From assembly GCA_036417435.1 (NCBI GenBank), contig CM070913.1:91937373-92001372 (forward strand): a stretch of 64,000 bases of DNA, written 5' to 3'. This DNA is from Inia geoffrensis (lineage: Eukaryota > Chordata > Mammalia > Artiodactyla > Iniidae). The notes below the pieces were generated by a model. That model ran no database searches. It saw only the letters and a program-made list of their open reading frames with translations, and had not been told where the DNA came from. A program made the position numbers and the translations under genes. Below, piece after piece: positions 23,525-34,181 of the stretch (its first letter is position 1; the number at the start of each line of letters is the position of its first letter).

Positions 23525-24640
23525 GAGAGAAAGGAGAAAATAGTGAACCCCAGTTAGAAAATAGTGAAGCCCAACAGGAACCCAAAGACCAGTTCCAGCT
23601 CACAAACATTTTATTTGTTCCATGTAATGTGGCCACATCCTATATTAAAAAAAAAATAACGCAACATTTTAAAGCTGAAATTTTTCACATAAAAGCCGTA
23701 AGTTCTCTTAAAATGGGAAGACTGAACAACTTTGGGCTCTTCCACTGAGAACAATTAAGTACAACTGAGAAGTCATTGCCTTCTTGAGAAGAGACATACT
23801 CTTCCTAATGCACCACTGTCCTTACCACTCTCTATTACCTAAAGACCGTCAGCTTTAATAATTTATATTACCTGATCTGTTCTTGCAGGTATATGACTTT
23901 GCTGCTCCTACATTTCAAATTATTTGATTTAGATTTTTTTTCCTAATTTGCCAATTTCTCCTTTGAATGGGTGAGTGTTATACATACAAATGGTACTTTT
24001 GTACCTGAATATGCTATTCAGGACCACACACGTGCATATCAGGCAGATGTTTGCATCCATGTACGTACATTGGGGATTGTCATGGCTTCCCTTTGAACCC
24101 ATGGGTCTTTGTGGAAGGCAGGCAGTATGGGATGGACAAGATCACTTATTCCTCCTGTGAGGATGTTTGTGCCTTTGAACTTTTGGCTACTCCACTGGTT
24201 TCACAGATGGAAAAATCTCATACTGGGGCCACTGAGAAATCCAGATACCAGAGCTGGACTCTAGAGTTGAGAGCTTTAGCCAAACTGTTGTTTATCCATA
24301 AGGCACAGCAGCTGATTTAACTTGTCTCTTGGCTGAAAGTATTGGATGGTTAGATGCTGTGACATACAGTCTGAGTCTGCACCCAGGGGACAAAAACCAG
24401 CCAGGCAGCTGTTGCAAAGGCAGGGCACTGGGAAATGTAAAGGGGTGCACGGACAGCTGGTGTTTCCATGACAAAACTCACAGGGAAATATGGGCCAAGT
24501 CACTTTGTCTCTGTTTATCTGTTAAGTGAAAACATTGTCCCAATCAAAGGTTCTTACCGGAGAATGTACATCAAAATGACCCCTTTTCAAAATCTAATTC
24601 CAAGTAGTCACCAGGATGGTGTCATTGTGTTTTTGATTTC
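23525..24640. other. unassigned non-coding sequence
   Basis: No named family. Weak MIR-like sequence may be present near 24440-24530 ('gggccaagtcactttgtctctgtttatctgttaag'). Confidence 0.4.
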
Positions 24641-24655
24641 AAAACACTTCCTCAG

Positions 24656-24882
24656 GACTTCCCTGATGGCACAGTGGTGAAGAATCCGCCTGCCAATGCA
24701 GGGGACCCAGGTTCGAGCCCTGGCCCGGGAAGATCCCACATGCCACGGAACAACTACGCCTGTGCACCACAACTACTGAGCCTGCGCTCTACAGCCCGCT
24801 TGCCACAACTAGAGAAAGCCCACGCGCAGCAACGATGACCCAATGCAGCCAAAAATAAATAAATAAATTTAGAAAAACAAAC
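24656..24882 (+). mobile_element. CHR-type SINE, internally shortened copy
   Basis: The plus-strand head 'gacttccctgatggcacagtgg' is followed by a good B-box-like 'ggttcgagccc' and a shortened body, and it ends in an AAATAAATAAAT tail. A perfect 14-bp target duplication, aaacacttcctcag, lies at 24642-24655 and 24883-24896. The body lacks several units seen in the 330-390 bp copies. Confidence 0.96.
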
Positions 24883-24899
24883 AAACACTTCCTCAGTGA

Positions 24900-25390
24900 T
24901 TCTCAGGCACAATCAAGGCTGAGAAAAATTGAACTAGCTGATTTCTCAACCTTCTTCCATCTCTTAGGTTCTTTAACTCTGTGCTTTTCTTTTTTAATCT
25001 ACAGGTAGAAAAGTACACGGAGAAGATGGATGCTCTGCCACTCCTTTGCCGTCAAAGACTGAGGTCTTATGATTCTGTGTCCCTTCCTCGTAGGCTATCT
25101 TACCTAGATTCCACGTCAGATCCTCTAATAGTCATTCTCCTGACCTGATATTCTGCTTGGTTCACCAAAGCTCTACCCAGTGTCTGGACAGCAGAATTCT
25201 ACCTGGAAAACCAGTCCCCCCAACACCCACAGTCTTTCATGGGACCTAAAATGAATCTACTTCCCTCTCTCCCTTTGAAGAGTTTCATAGTTATCAGTAT
25301 GCATTTAACTCTCTATATCTAAAATATTAGAATGTCAATAATGCCTTGTTAAATAAAACACACAGAGAACTTTCTTATTATGCCAAGGTT
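24900..25390. other. unassigned non-coding sequence
   Basis: No family recognised with confidence. Confidence 0.4.
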
Positions 25391-25403
25391 CGTAAAACCT
25401 TGA

Positions 25404-25620
25404 GGGCTTCCCTGGTGGCGCCGTGGTTGGGAGTCCGCCTGCCGATGCAGGGGACGCCGGTTCGTGCCCCGGTCCGGGAGGATCCCACGTGCCGCGGAGC
25501 GGCTGGGCCCGTGAGCCATGGCCGCTGAGCCTGCGCGTCCGGAGCCTGTTGCTCTGCGGCGGGAGAGGCCACAGCGGTGAGAGGCCCGCGTACCGCATAA
25601 AAAAAAACAAAAAAACAAAA
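25404..25620 (+). mobile_element. CHR-type SINE, short cetacean form
   Basis: A complete plus-strand copy: head 'gggcttccctggtggcgccgtgg', B-box-like 'ggttcgtgccccgg', GC-rich body ending 'gcccgcgtaccgc', and an A-rich tail. The target duplication is taaaaccttga (25393-25403) / taaaaacttga (25621-25631). It forms an inverted pair with the copy at 26299-26515. Confidence 0.95.
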
Positions 25621-25631
25621 TAAAAACTTGA

Positions 25632-26285
25632 ATTGTTAGATCACTGGCACAAAATGATAAAGGAGACTGTGCTGAGTCAAAAGAAAATGGCGATTTTTAA
25701 AAAATTGACCTGAAACTTTCTTTCTTCCTTTTTTGAAGGAGTTTGGCCTATTCTCTTCAACATTTTCTTTCATTAAATTAAACTATAGGGACAAAATAAT
25801 GACCAAAATGAAAAACATGATACGATGAGAGTTAGGAAGGGGATACACAGGCTGATTTAGGACTATTTAATAAGAGGACTTGTCTGGTCTCTGGCTTCTA
25901 GGACACACTCTCTGAAATATCTAATGTGAGAATTAATGATGAGAAGTTGACAAGGAGAAAGGCGAGGCTTGGGCGGGTTAGAACAGAGGCTGTTGGCCTG
26001 TTTGAGCTCAGCCCCGTTCCTACTCTCCTGTGCTCTGCTACATTGTAGGGAGCTAAGAGTCTGAAAACTACATTTCCAGACTTGCATACCAGCCACTTCC
26101 TGTTAGGTTCTGCCAGTGAGAGTAGTGATGGGAGACCACATAGTAGGAAGAGGAGAAAAACGATATTCTCCTTCTGCTTCTTTTCTGCTGCATCTAGAGA
26201 CAGTACAATAGTGGCAATTACAGCCCTGGTCCAGGGAATGTCTCTTGAGCTGGGACTTTGAGGGAGCCTGGTAAGCATTGTCCGG
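25632..26285. other. unassigned spacer between two opposite SINEs
   Basis: About 650 bp with no recognised family. A 164-codon minus frame starts inside the SINE to the right and runs into this spacer; it is a read-through and not a gene. Confidence 0.45.
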
Positions 26286-26298
26286 CATGACCCCTTTG

Positions 26299-26515
26299 TT
26301 TGTTTGTTTGTTTTGTGGTCCGCGGGCCTCTCACTGTCGTAGCCTCTCCCGCCGCGGAGCACAGGCTCCGGACACGCAGGCTCAGCGGCCACGGCTCACG
26401 GGCCCAGCCGCTCCGCGGCACGTGGGATCCTCCCGGACCGGGGCACGAACCCGCGTCCCCTGCATCGGCAGGCGGACTCTCAACCACTGCGCCACCAGGG
26501 AAGCCCCGCCCCCAA
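26299..26515 (-). mobile_element. CHR-type SINE, short cetacean form
   Basis: The tail appears as (TTTG)n at 26299-26312 on the plus strand. The GC-rich body and head follow, ending 'ccaccagggaagcccc' near 26507. A perfect 13-bp target duplication, catgacccctttg, lies at 26286-26298 and 26516-26528. The intact duplication and near-consensus body suggest a late insertion. Confidence 0.96.
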
Positions 26516-26790
26516 CATGACCCCTTTGAATGCTGATTTTATAGGTATCTGAAACAACACTCAAGGCACAAGTGGACATTTTCAAATCAACGACTGGAGA
26601 AAGCTCAATTCCCAGGACCAACCCTCGCACACATTCTATTCTCCTATGTTTGGTTCATTCTGTAGAGCAAAAAAGGAGATATTTTCTGATAGATATCTCA
26701 AAATGAAAAAAAAAAAAGTATGACTTATATGGACTGGAAATAGCAGATGTGCGTGGAAGAGCTGTTTGGGTGGAGAAAAAAAGTGTTAAT

Positions 26791-26850
26791 TTGCCTTGGA
26801 ATAACTAAAGTTGTAAGACATTAATCATAGAAACAGTTGATTCCATGTGG
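26791..26850 (+). repeat. segment A of composite duplication (left copy)
   Basis: About 60 bp, centred on 'catagaaacagttga', recur in direct orientation at 28519-28579 with about 86% identity by hand count. It lies about 120 bp left of segment B. Confidence 0.8.
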
Positions 26851-26967
26851 AGTGGCAGGACATGAGTCTTCTCTATGTGTTTTTCTACCTGTAGATTAAA
26901 AAAGAAAACCGCAGAGTTAAAGAATGTAAGAGATGGAAGAAGTTTTAGACATCACCTAGTTCAACTT

Positions 26968-27305
26968 TTCTATTTGTCCATAATGATGGAGAGGTGTTTT
27001 GTCTATAAAATCTTAGCTCCCTCTCTCCTTCTCATCTGTTGTTTTGACACAGGCAATCTTTTGGTTGAAAAACATGGGTAGCCAGCAAATAGACGTGTTT
27101 ATTATTCAAGGGATCTAGATAACTCTAGAACAAGGACATGTTGGAGGCAACAGAGATGCAGCTGCAACTCAGAGAAACTGGAATCAAGGACTTGAATCCT
27201 GCGGGGGAGATTTATTTTTTGCTGTTGTTGCCTTTCCTTATCTCTATTTTGCGAGCTATGTGTCAGCTTTCTTTGTCATTCTTTCCGCATACCCAATTTC
27301 TCCAC
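26968..27305 (+). repeat. segment B of composite duplication (left, forward copy)
   Basis: About 340 bp match the reverse complement of 28577-28913. Over the aligned core (27047-27214) I counted 22 differences in about 168 positions with no gaps, roughly 87% identity. Shared blocks include 'ctctagaacaaggacatg' and 'caaggacttgaatcctgcgg'. I do not recognise the sequence as a named repeat and see no coding potential in it. Confidence 0.88.
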
Positions 27306-27436
27306 TCTCTGAGCCCCTTTCCTTCATCTACTGAAAGGTAAAATAAAACAACACACATGACTGATGTGTGGATTCAACGTGATAACATATGCACAGGGCC
27401 AGGCACACAGCAGATGCTCAGTAAATGGAACTTGAA

Positions 27437-27605
27437 TTATTTAATTTATTTATTATTATGTATTATTATTATTACTATTATTTATTTTGGGGGGGTGGCT
27501 ACGCTGAGTGGCTTGTGGGATCTCAGTTCCCCAACTAGGGATTGGAACCCAGGACTTCGGCAGTGAAAGCACAGAGTCCTAACCACCGGACCACCAGGGA
27601 ATTCT
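27437..27605 (-). mobile_element. older tRNA-Glu-derived SINE (CHR-1/Bov-tA-like)
   Basis: The plus strand reads the reverse of a cetartiodactyl tRNA SINE: an (ATT)n tail, 'gtggcttgtgggatctcagttccccaactaggg', then 'gcagtgaaagcacagagtcctaaccaccggaccaccaggga'. It has a short body (no GC-rich CHR extension) and is more diverged than the other copies. It lies between the two arms of the composite duplication. Confidence 0.85.
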
Positions 27606-27639
27606 CATAAATCTCTTTTTTAAAAATTGAATCATTGTT

Positions 27640-28290
27640 AGAATTATTTTAGTTACAAGGACTGAAAACAGTTCAAACCTCTTTAGAGGTCAGCTAATTG
27701 CAAACTCAGTGGATAGATATATCGGTGTCCGGAGCCACTTGATTTAGGGGCTCCAACAATGTCCCTAGAACTCAGTTTTTCTACGTATCATAGCTCTCTT
27801 GTCCCCATATGGGCTTCATCCTAAGATTCCACATGGCGGCAAGATGGCAGCCAGCAGCTCAAAACCAAAACCATCCAGGTCAAGTCTGGAGAGAGGTGTG
27901 TGGGGTGCTGAGGGGTATGCGTGTGTGTTTCTTTTGTACCGAAAGTACCTCAAAACCAAAACAGAATAATTTCCTTCAGTGCCATAGGTTCTAACTTATT
28001 ACATTGCTTACCCCTGAACCAATCGCTGTCCTTGGGGGGGTGTGATGTACTGATTGATGAGATCTGAGTCACATGAGGAGCCCTGGAACAGTGGGTGGGG
28101 GTCAACTCAACCCAGCACACCTGTACTGAGGGTGAGAGAAGAAAGGGTGAGTGCCAAAGAGGTAAGTCAAATCCCTTTCCTCTGGAGAAGAGGAATTGAA
28201 TGGTGGGAAGCCAAACATCTATTATCTGCTCTAATCAACCCTCCACAAAACACGCCAAAATGCACCACAACAGAGAGAGTTATATGGATA
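27640..28290 (+). mobile_element. ancient interspersed repeat, family not named (copy 1)
   Basis: 'tccacatggcggcaagatggcagccagcagctc', 'ttacccctgaaccaatcgctg' and the following AG-rich stretch match in order the layout seen at 55560-56120. The organisation resembles an old mammalian L1M- or LTR-like 3' region. The family assignment is uncertain. Confidence 0.45.
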
Positions 28291-28518
28291 CACATTTTTG
28301 TCTACTTAACAATCCCCTCTCTCTACAAACACTAACCCTTTTTGGAAAGTTAGACGCTTTCTGGAAGTTTTCTCTTTGCTACCTGCCCTTGCGTTTGGCT
28401 TCCATGGGAGCTGACGTGTTTTTAACGGAATCCAACACCCATGAGTACCTGGTTGGAGCCATGCCAATAAAGCTCCTCTCACAAACTTTTAATTTTAAAA
28501 GGAAGAAAATCCAGTTCC

Positions 28519-28579
28519 TTTGTCTTGGGATGACTAAAGTTTTAAGATATTTGTCATAGAAACAGTTGATATCCATGTG
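28519..28579 (+). repeat. segment A of composite duplication (right copy)
   Basis: A direct copy of 26791-26850. It runs straight into the inverted copy of segment B, with a shared gtg(g)aga microhomology at the junction around 28577-28582. Confidence 0.8.
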
Positions 28580-28913
28580 AGAAACTGGGTATTCAGGAAG
28601 AATGACAAAGAGAGCTGACACATAGCTCACAAAGCAGAGACAGGGAAAAGCAACGACAACAAAAATAAATTTCCCCCGCAGGATTCAAGTCCTTGACCCC
28701 AGTTTCTCTGAGAGGCAGCTGCATCTCTGTTGCTTCCATCATGTCCTTGTTCTAGAGATGTCTATTTCCCTTGAACAATAAACTCATGTATTTGCGGGTT
28801 ATCCATGTTTTTCAACTGAGAGATTACCTGTGTCTAAATGAGAGGTGAGAAGGAGGGATAGAACTAAGATTTTATAGCATAAACACTTCTCCTTCTTTAC
28901 GAACAAATAGAAT
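28577..28913 (-). repeat. segment B of composite duplication (right, inverted copy)
   Basis: The reverse complement matches 26968-27305 over its whole length with few gaps. Together the two arms could form a hairpin with about 340-bp arms and a 1.27-kb loop. Confidence 0.88.
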
Positions 28914-29330
28914 TGTTATTACTAGCTTCTGCCTTCTGATCAATGTTCACAGAAAGATCGATAAACACAGGTCACCATGGATCATCTGGACGTGGTTTGA
29001 TTTGAATCTTAACCCAGTTTTGAGTTCATGCCATAAACTACCACGTCTTTAACTTAACCTGTGGGAAAATATATTCAGCACACTCTTCGCTAAGCTTCTC
29101 TTTGTAAAAAAATATTCTCCATTCAGATGGTGGAAATACTTCTAATATATTTTTCCTTTTCATTCACTTCAAAATTTAGAGACAGGAGAAATCATGCTTA
29201 TGGTGAACATTTCTAAGAGTTTGACAAGGGCACACAGTTGAATAACAATTACCAGAAACAGAACACAGGCGTTCCATCAACGCCATCATTTCCTTTGCGC
29301 TGCCCATTTAAAATCAATTCCTCTCCAGCC
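28914..29330. other. unassigned AT-rich sequence
   Basis: No named family recognised. Confidence 0.4.
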
Positions 29331-29339
29331 CCTGGCAAA

Positions 29340-29570
29340 CTCTGATTTTCTTTTTTTTTAATGTGGCTATACATTTTCCTTTCCCAGAAAGTCATATAAA
29401 TGGAATTCTAAGGACTGTAGCTTTTTTCACCCTGGCACCTTTCACCTGCACAATGCATTTGAAATTTATAGGATTGTTGTGCATATCAGTTCATTCTTTT
29501 TATAGCTGAGTAGTATTCTGCGGCACAGATGCATCAGGGTTAGCTTATCCACCCATTAGCTGAAGGACAA
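29340..29570 (-). mobile_element. old L1M 3' end fragment
   Basis: 'cagaaagtcatataaatggaattctaagga', 'atgcatttgaaatttataggattgttgtgcatatcag' and 'ctgagtagtattctgcggcacagatgcatc' are the reverse complement of an old L1 ORF2 end/3' UTR. Divergence is high. Confidence 0.75.
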
Positions 29571-29574
29571 GAGC

Positions 29575-32200
29575 GTGGAAATAGGAGGCAGATGGATCAT
29601 TCTGGGGGGATGCTAGCAGCACAGCATGAGTCTGAGTTTACACGGAACCATGCATCACAGCTGTGGCTGGATTCGGAGGTGGGCTGGGGGCTGTGAAAAG
29701 GACACCGGCGGCTGGCGCGACGCTGGGGCAGACAGTGCTGGTTTCCTACCCTATATCCATCCCTCACCCCTTTCTTTCTCCCTGCCAGAGCCTGCCAGAT
29801 ACTCGGTGAGAAGGTCAAGTTACTCACGATGTCTCCTATTTACTTGTTTCCCCCGGTCTTGGACCGTAGTTGGCCACCGCTGCCCGTTCATTTCCTCCAC
29901 GGCTATTTATTAATTGGAATGTGCATAAAGCATTAGTGGAGACTCTGGGGACAAAACAGTGACCAAGAGAGTTTGGGGGTCTGCCCGCTCGATCACACAG
30001 GCCAGAGCATTAGGGACATGTAACCAAGCAAGGGGTCGCGACGGCGGGCTCTACGAGCTACTACGGGACATACAGACATCACAGGACCACCTGTCCTTGC
30101 CAGTGACACGGGAAAGATGTTTAAGCTGAGAACTGCAAAACAAAAATAGAGTTTCCCAGGGAAGAGGGTACGGGCCCTGAGGGCCCCTGGCCCACTGCCT
30201 CCAAACATCCTTTGTTTCCAGAGAGAAACCAAAATGCTTTTAAGGGCGGCATTTTGGGAAGTTGGCAGCCCCACGTGCTGTGCTCTTCTGAATAGCTGAG
30301 GAAGCACATTTTATTTCCACGTGAATGATCTGACAACAATCCACCCAACAATTTCTTTTTCTTAAAAACATCGTAAGGGAACTGAGCTCAGGTCATTACG
30401 GAAACTCCACTTGAAGTTTTAACACATTCCAGGCAGCAAGACAAGAATCAGAAACTGCCTTTGTCTGGTTCCCAACACAGGACGGGCTGGGAGGGGGTGA
30501 TGGTACCCATGACCAGAAGGGCAGGTGTGCGGCTCTCCTGGGGCCACACCTGGAGAGAGGCCCCAAGTTGTCCGGAGACCAGCGCTCCAGATCCCGAGCC
30601 ATCAAGAGGGTCCACCAGCTGCTACCGTCAAATGTGTGCACTGGCTCTGGGAAAAAAGCCCAGGCTGACTACTGCAAAGCCAGACTGGGGGGATCATTTT
30701 CAGAGGCAATTAGGAAGCGAAAACCAAGTAGCGACGCAAGGGCATCATTTCTAGAGATGCCTTGGGACTGAAAATACTCTCGGGCATATAAGAATCCAAG
30801 ATAATGTGTCACCAGCCACCTAACCGGTACCTGGGGAGACTTAACACGTGCCCAAGCCTCCTGCATACACCCTCCTCCCACCTTGCCAGGCTCAGAAACA
30901 CAGAGCTCCAGATTACACTGCTTTAAAAGCCTTTCTGAGCACGTTCTTCATCCCTGCAGTTTGCTAAGCCCTTTTCTGTGGACCATTATCTCAAGCTTGG
31001 CAGAGGTCCTGTGACTTAGGTCATCACCAGGATGCCCAAACCCCCCTTATTTGCCCCGGGGGGGGGGGTCCCAAGTTTGCACCTGTTCTCTCAGTGTGAT
31101 TATTAACAGCACTCCCTTTGCCTCTCAGAAGTGTTCCAGTTTGGAAGATAAATTTTATGTCATTCTAACTATTATCCCATTTTACATAGGAGAATATATG
31201 AGAATACAGCGCCCTGGGTTGTATCTAGGAAGCAATGCCCCAAGCTGACAGTGTGCTTTGGGTGGAGAAGTCTTTGGCTCCAGAAATGAGCACCGTCCAC
31301 TCAGCATTTCCACCATCCTGGCCACGAGGGTGGCATATAAAGAGGACCAGCCCTGGACTGAAGCCAACCAAGGAGAATGGACCCAATAGCATCAGAGGCT
31401 TCTGACACCCCTAGACAGCATCGTCTAGGTCATTAACCGCAGACCTTCGTGGTCAGCTGTGCCATTTAACCCGCCCTACCAGCTTGGTTGGGTTTCTGCA
31501 TTCGAAAGTCAAAGAGTCAAGGACATTCACTGATGGATGCTGAGAGGACCCGGGGTCACGTACCCCACCCCAGGCGCAGGGACGCATCCTCTGCAAGCCA
31601 CCACCTTTCAGCCTCTGGGCTGGGGACACTCGCCAGCCCCACGTTCCCCCCTGGTGTCCGGCCGGCCGCCACCCCGCATTGGTGCACTCGGGCTGCTGGC
31701 TGGGACTTATTTCTAAGGGGGGAGAAAGTGTGCAGACCCTCTCTGGAAGGAGCTGCAGTCTGAGCGTCTCACCCTCCGTCCCCCCGCCCTCCTGCACACC
31801 GGCCTGCAGATAACGTGGCAGCAGCATTTGACTTCCAAAGACAGCCCAATCAGATCCCTTTCTTGAGGTAATAATGCTTCATTTTCTCCCTTTTGGTGGG
31901 AAGGAGATCAGCTCCTGCACCCTCCTTCCCAGCTAAACACATCATCAAAATTTAACTTCCTGCATCTGTGTGTGATAAATAGGGCTTTGCAGAAATGGGC
32001 TGCAAACCAATATTCATCTCCCTCTCCCCTACCCCCAAATAAAAGGACACCAGCCAATCATTTTCTTTTGAAGGGAGAAAAGGAAAGGTGATGCAAACAA
32101 GCCACAGGAAACTCACGGTTGATCTGGACCCTCCGAGTCACTGGAACGGGTGGGAAAAACAAAGGGTGGCCGTGAAGACCAATGATCAAGTAGCGAGGCA
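29575..32200. other. unassigned, partly GC-rich sequence
   Basis: This 2.6-kb stretch holds no repeat I can name. It is locally GC-rich (31540-31800, with several CpGs) and has a G11 run at 31058-31068. Overlapping frames up to 124 codons on both strands show no domain. It is the longest block without recognised mobile elements, but I see no exon or promoter evidence. Confidence 0.45.
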
Positions 32201-32216
32201 AGAGAAAATGAAGGCT

Positions 32217-32415
32217 TTTTTTTGCGGTACGCGGGCCTCTCACTGTTGTGGCCTCTCCCGTCCCGGAGGACAGGCTCCGGACGCGCAGGCTCAGCGGCCA
32301 CGGCTCACGGGCCCAGCCGCTCCGCGGCATGTGGGATCTTCCCGGACCGGGGCACGAACCCGCGTCCCCTGCATCGGCAGAAGGACTCTCAACCACTGCG
32401 CCACCAGGGAAGCCC
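32217..32415 (-). mobile_element. CHR-type SINE, short cetacean form
   Basis: 'ttttttttgcggtacgcgggcctctcac' marks the 3' end on the minus strand and 'ccaccagggaagccc' the head. The target duplication is agaaaatgaaggct (32203-32216) / agaaaatgaagact (32416-32429), one mismatch. The 132- and 117-codon frames here are read-throughs. Confidence 0.95.
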
Positions 32416-32596
32416 AGAAAATGAAGACTTTTTTTTCCTGAACATCGTTTAAACAAAGTAGATCATCTCTATAAACTTTATATAATGACACCATCAGCTC
32501 CTAGAACTATAGAAAGCCCCTCCAGCATCATTTCTTTAAATAGATCACCCACTTGATTTGATTTGATTTTTGCTTCTTCTATAAAATCATTTATTT

Positions 32597-32848
32597 TACA
32601 GGATTGAAAACATATTAATCAGACCCACAGACATAGAAAACAAACTTATGGTTACCAAAGGGGAAAGGTGGGGGAGGGATAAATTAGGAGTTTGGGATTA
32701 ACATATACACACTACTATATACAAAATAGATAAACAACAAGGACCTGCTATATGTAGCACAGGGAACTATCTCAGCTATCTGTACACCTGAAACTAACAC
32801 AACATTGTAACTCAACTATACTTCAATTAAAAACAAAGGTAAATAAAA
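32597..32848 (+). mobile_element. L1 3' UTR fragment (sense)
   Basis: 'cccacagacatagaaaacaaacttatggttaccaaaggggaaagg', 'aaggacctgctatatgtagcacaggg' and 'ctgaaactaacacaacattgtaactcaac' form a sense L1 3' UTR ending in an A-rich tail near 32827-32848. It lies directly left of the 5'-inverted L1. Confidence 0.88.
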
Positions 32849-32960
32849 ATAGCATGTGATATTTGTCTTTCTCCATCTGACTGACTTAGTATGATAAGGT
32901 CTAGGTCCATCCATGTTGCTACAAATGTCATTTCCATTCTTTTTCATGGCTGAATAATAT

Positions 32961-32970
32961 TTCACTGTAT
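32961..32970. repeat. left target-site duplication of the nested L1
   Basis: ttcactgtat, repeated exactly at 34447-34456. Removing everything between restores a continuous antisense ORF2 segment of the outer L1. Confidence 0.9.
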
Positions 32971-32978
32971 CAATCAAT

Positions 32979-33698
32979 GTGATACACCACATTAAAAAAC
33001 TGAAGGAGAAAAACCATATGATCATCTCATTAGATGCAGAGAAAGCTTTTGACAAAATTCAACACCAATTTATGATAAAAACCCTCCAGAAAGTAGGCAT
33101 AGAGGGAACTTACCTCAACATAATAAAGGCCATATATGACAAACCCACAGCCAACATCGTCCCCAGTGGTGAAAAACTGAAACCATTTCCTGTAAGATCA
33201 GGAACAAGACAAGGTTGCCCACTCTCACCACTATTATTCAACATAGTTTTGGAAGTTTTAGCCACAGCAATCAGAGAAGAAAAGGAAATAAAAGGAATCC
33301 AAATTGGAAAAGAAGAAGTAAAGCTGTCACTGTCTGCAGATGACATGATACTATACATAGAGAATTCTAAAGATGCTACCAGAAAACTACTAGAGCTAAT
33401 CAACGAATTTGGTAAAGTTGCAGGATACAAAATTAATGTACAGAAATCTCCTGCATTCCTATACACTGACGATGAAAAATCTGAAACAGAAATTAAGGAG
33501 ACACTCCCATTTACCATTGCAACAAAAAGAATAAAATACTTAGGAATAAACCTACCTAGGGAGACAAAAGACCTGTATGCAGAAAACTACAAGACGCTGA
33601 TGAAAGAAATTAAAGATGATACAAACAGATGGAGAGATATACCATTCTTCTGTATATACAATGGAATATTACTCAGCCATAAAAAGAAACGAAAATGA
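32979..33698 (+). pseudogene. L1 ORF2p fragment, reverse-transcriptase core
   Basis: The 239-codon frame encodes the central L1 reverse transcriptase. It starts inside the domain ('[15 protein letters not shown]'), passes the '[18 protein letters not shown]' motif and reaches a catalytic box reading SADD (33333-33344) in place of the family's usual FADD. It then runs to the deletion junction near 33644, after which the frame is out of register. The endonuclease and most of the C-terminal part are missing. It cannot be functional, and the open frame only shows that the insertion is not very old. Confidence 0.92.
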
Positions 33699-34181
33699 GT
33701 TATTTGTAGTGAGGTGGATGGACCTAGAGTCTGTCATACAGAGTGAAGTAAGTCAGAAAGAGAAAGACAAATACCGTATGCTAACACATATATATGCAGT
33801 TTAAGAAAAAAAAATGTCATGAAGAACCTAGGGGCAAGATGGGAATAAAGACACAGACCTACTAGAGAATGGACTTGAGGATATGGGGAGGGGGAAGGGT
33901 AAGCTGTGACAAAGCGAGAGAGAGGCATGGACATATACACACTACCAGACGTAAGGTAGATAGCTAGTGGGAAGCAGCCGCATAGCACAGGGAGATCAGC
34001 TCGGTGCTTTGTGACCACCTAGAGGGGTGGGATAGGGAGGGTGGGAGGGAGGGAGACTCAAGAGGGAAGAGATATGGGAACATATGTATATGTATAGCTG
34101 ATTCACTCTGTTATAAAGCAGAAACCAACACACCATTGTAAAGCAATTATACTCCAATAAAGATGTTAAAAAAAAAAAAGA

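Noticed and set aside
23160..23748. His-rich (127 codons), Ile/Thr-rich (214 codons) and Met-rich (168 codons, minus) open frames
   Set aside because: They are the three readings of a CAT/TCC triplet repeat; no non-repetitive domain exists.
24656..25600. tRNA genes suggested by B-box-like sequences (ggttcgagccc, ggttcgtgcccc)
   Set aside because: These are the tRNA-derived heads of CHR SINEs, with SINE bodies, A-tails and target duplications. No cloverleaf acceptor stem pairing is preserved.
25898..26392. 164-codon minus-strand frame
   Set aside because: It begins inside a CHR SINE and runs on by chance. The same Ala/Gly/Pro/Arg-rich peptide appears from other SINE copies (32058, 41690, 21626).
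31540..31800. CpG island promoter
   Set aside because: GC-rich but CpG density looks only moderate and the stretch is short; no linked exon or transcription start evidence.
32850..32970. Reading the antisense ORF2 piece as the inverted 5' end of the nested sense L1
   Set aside because: The piece corresponds to sequence downstream of the nested L1's start, and the target duplication shows that it belongs to the outer L1.
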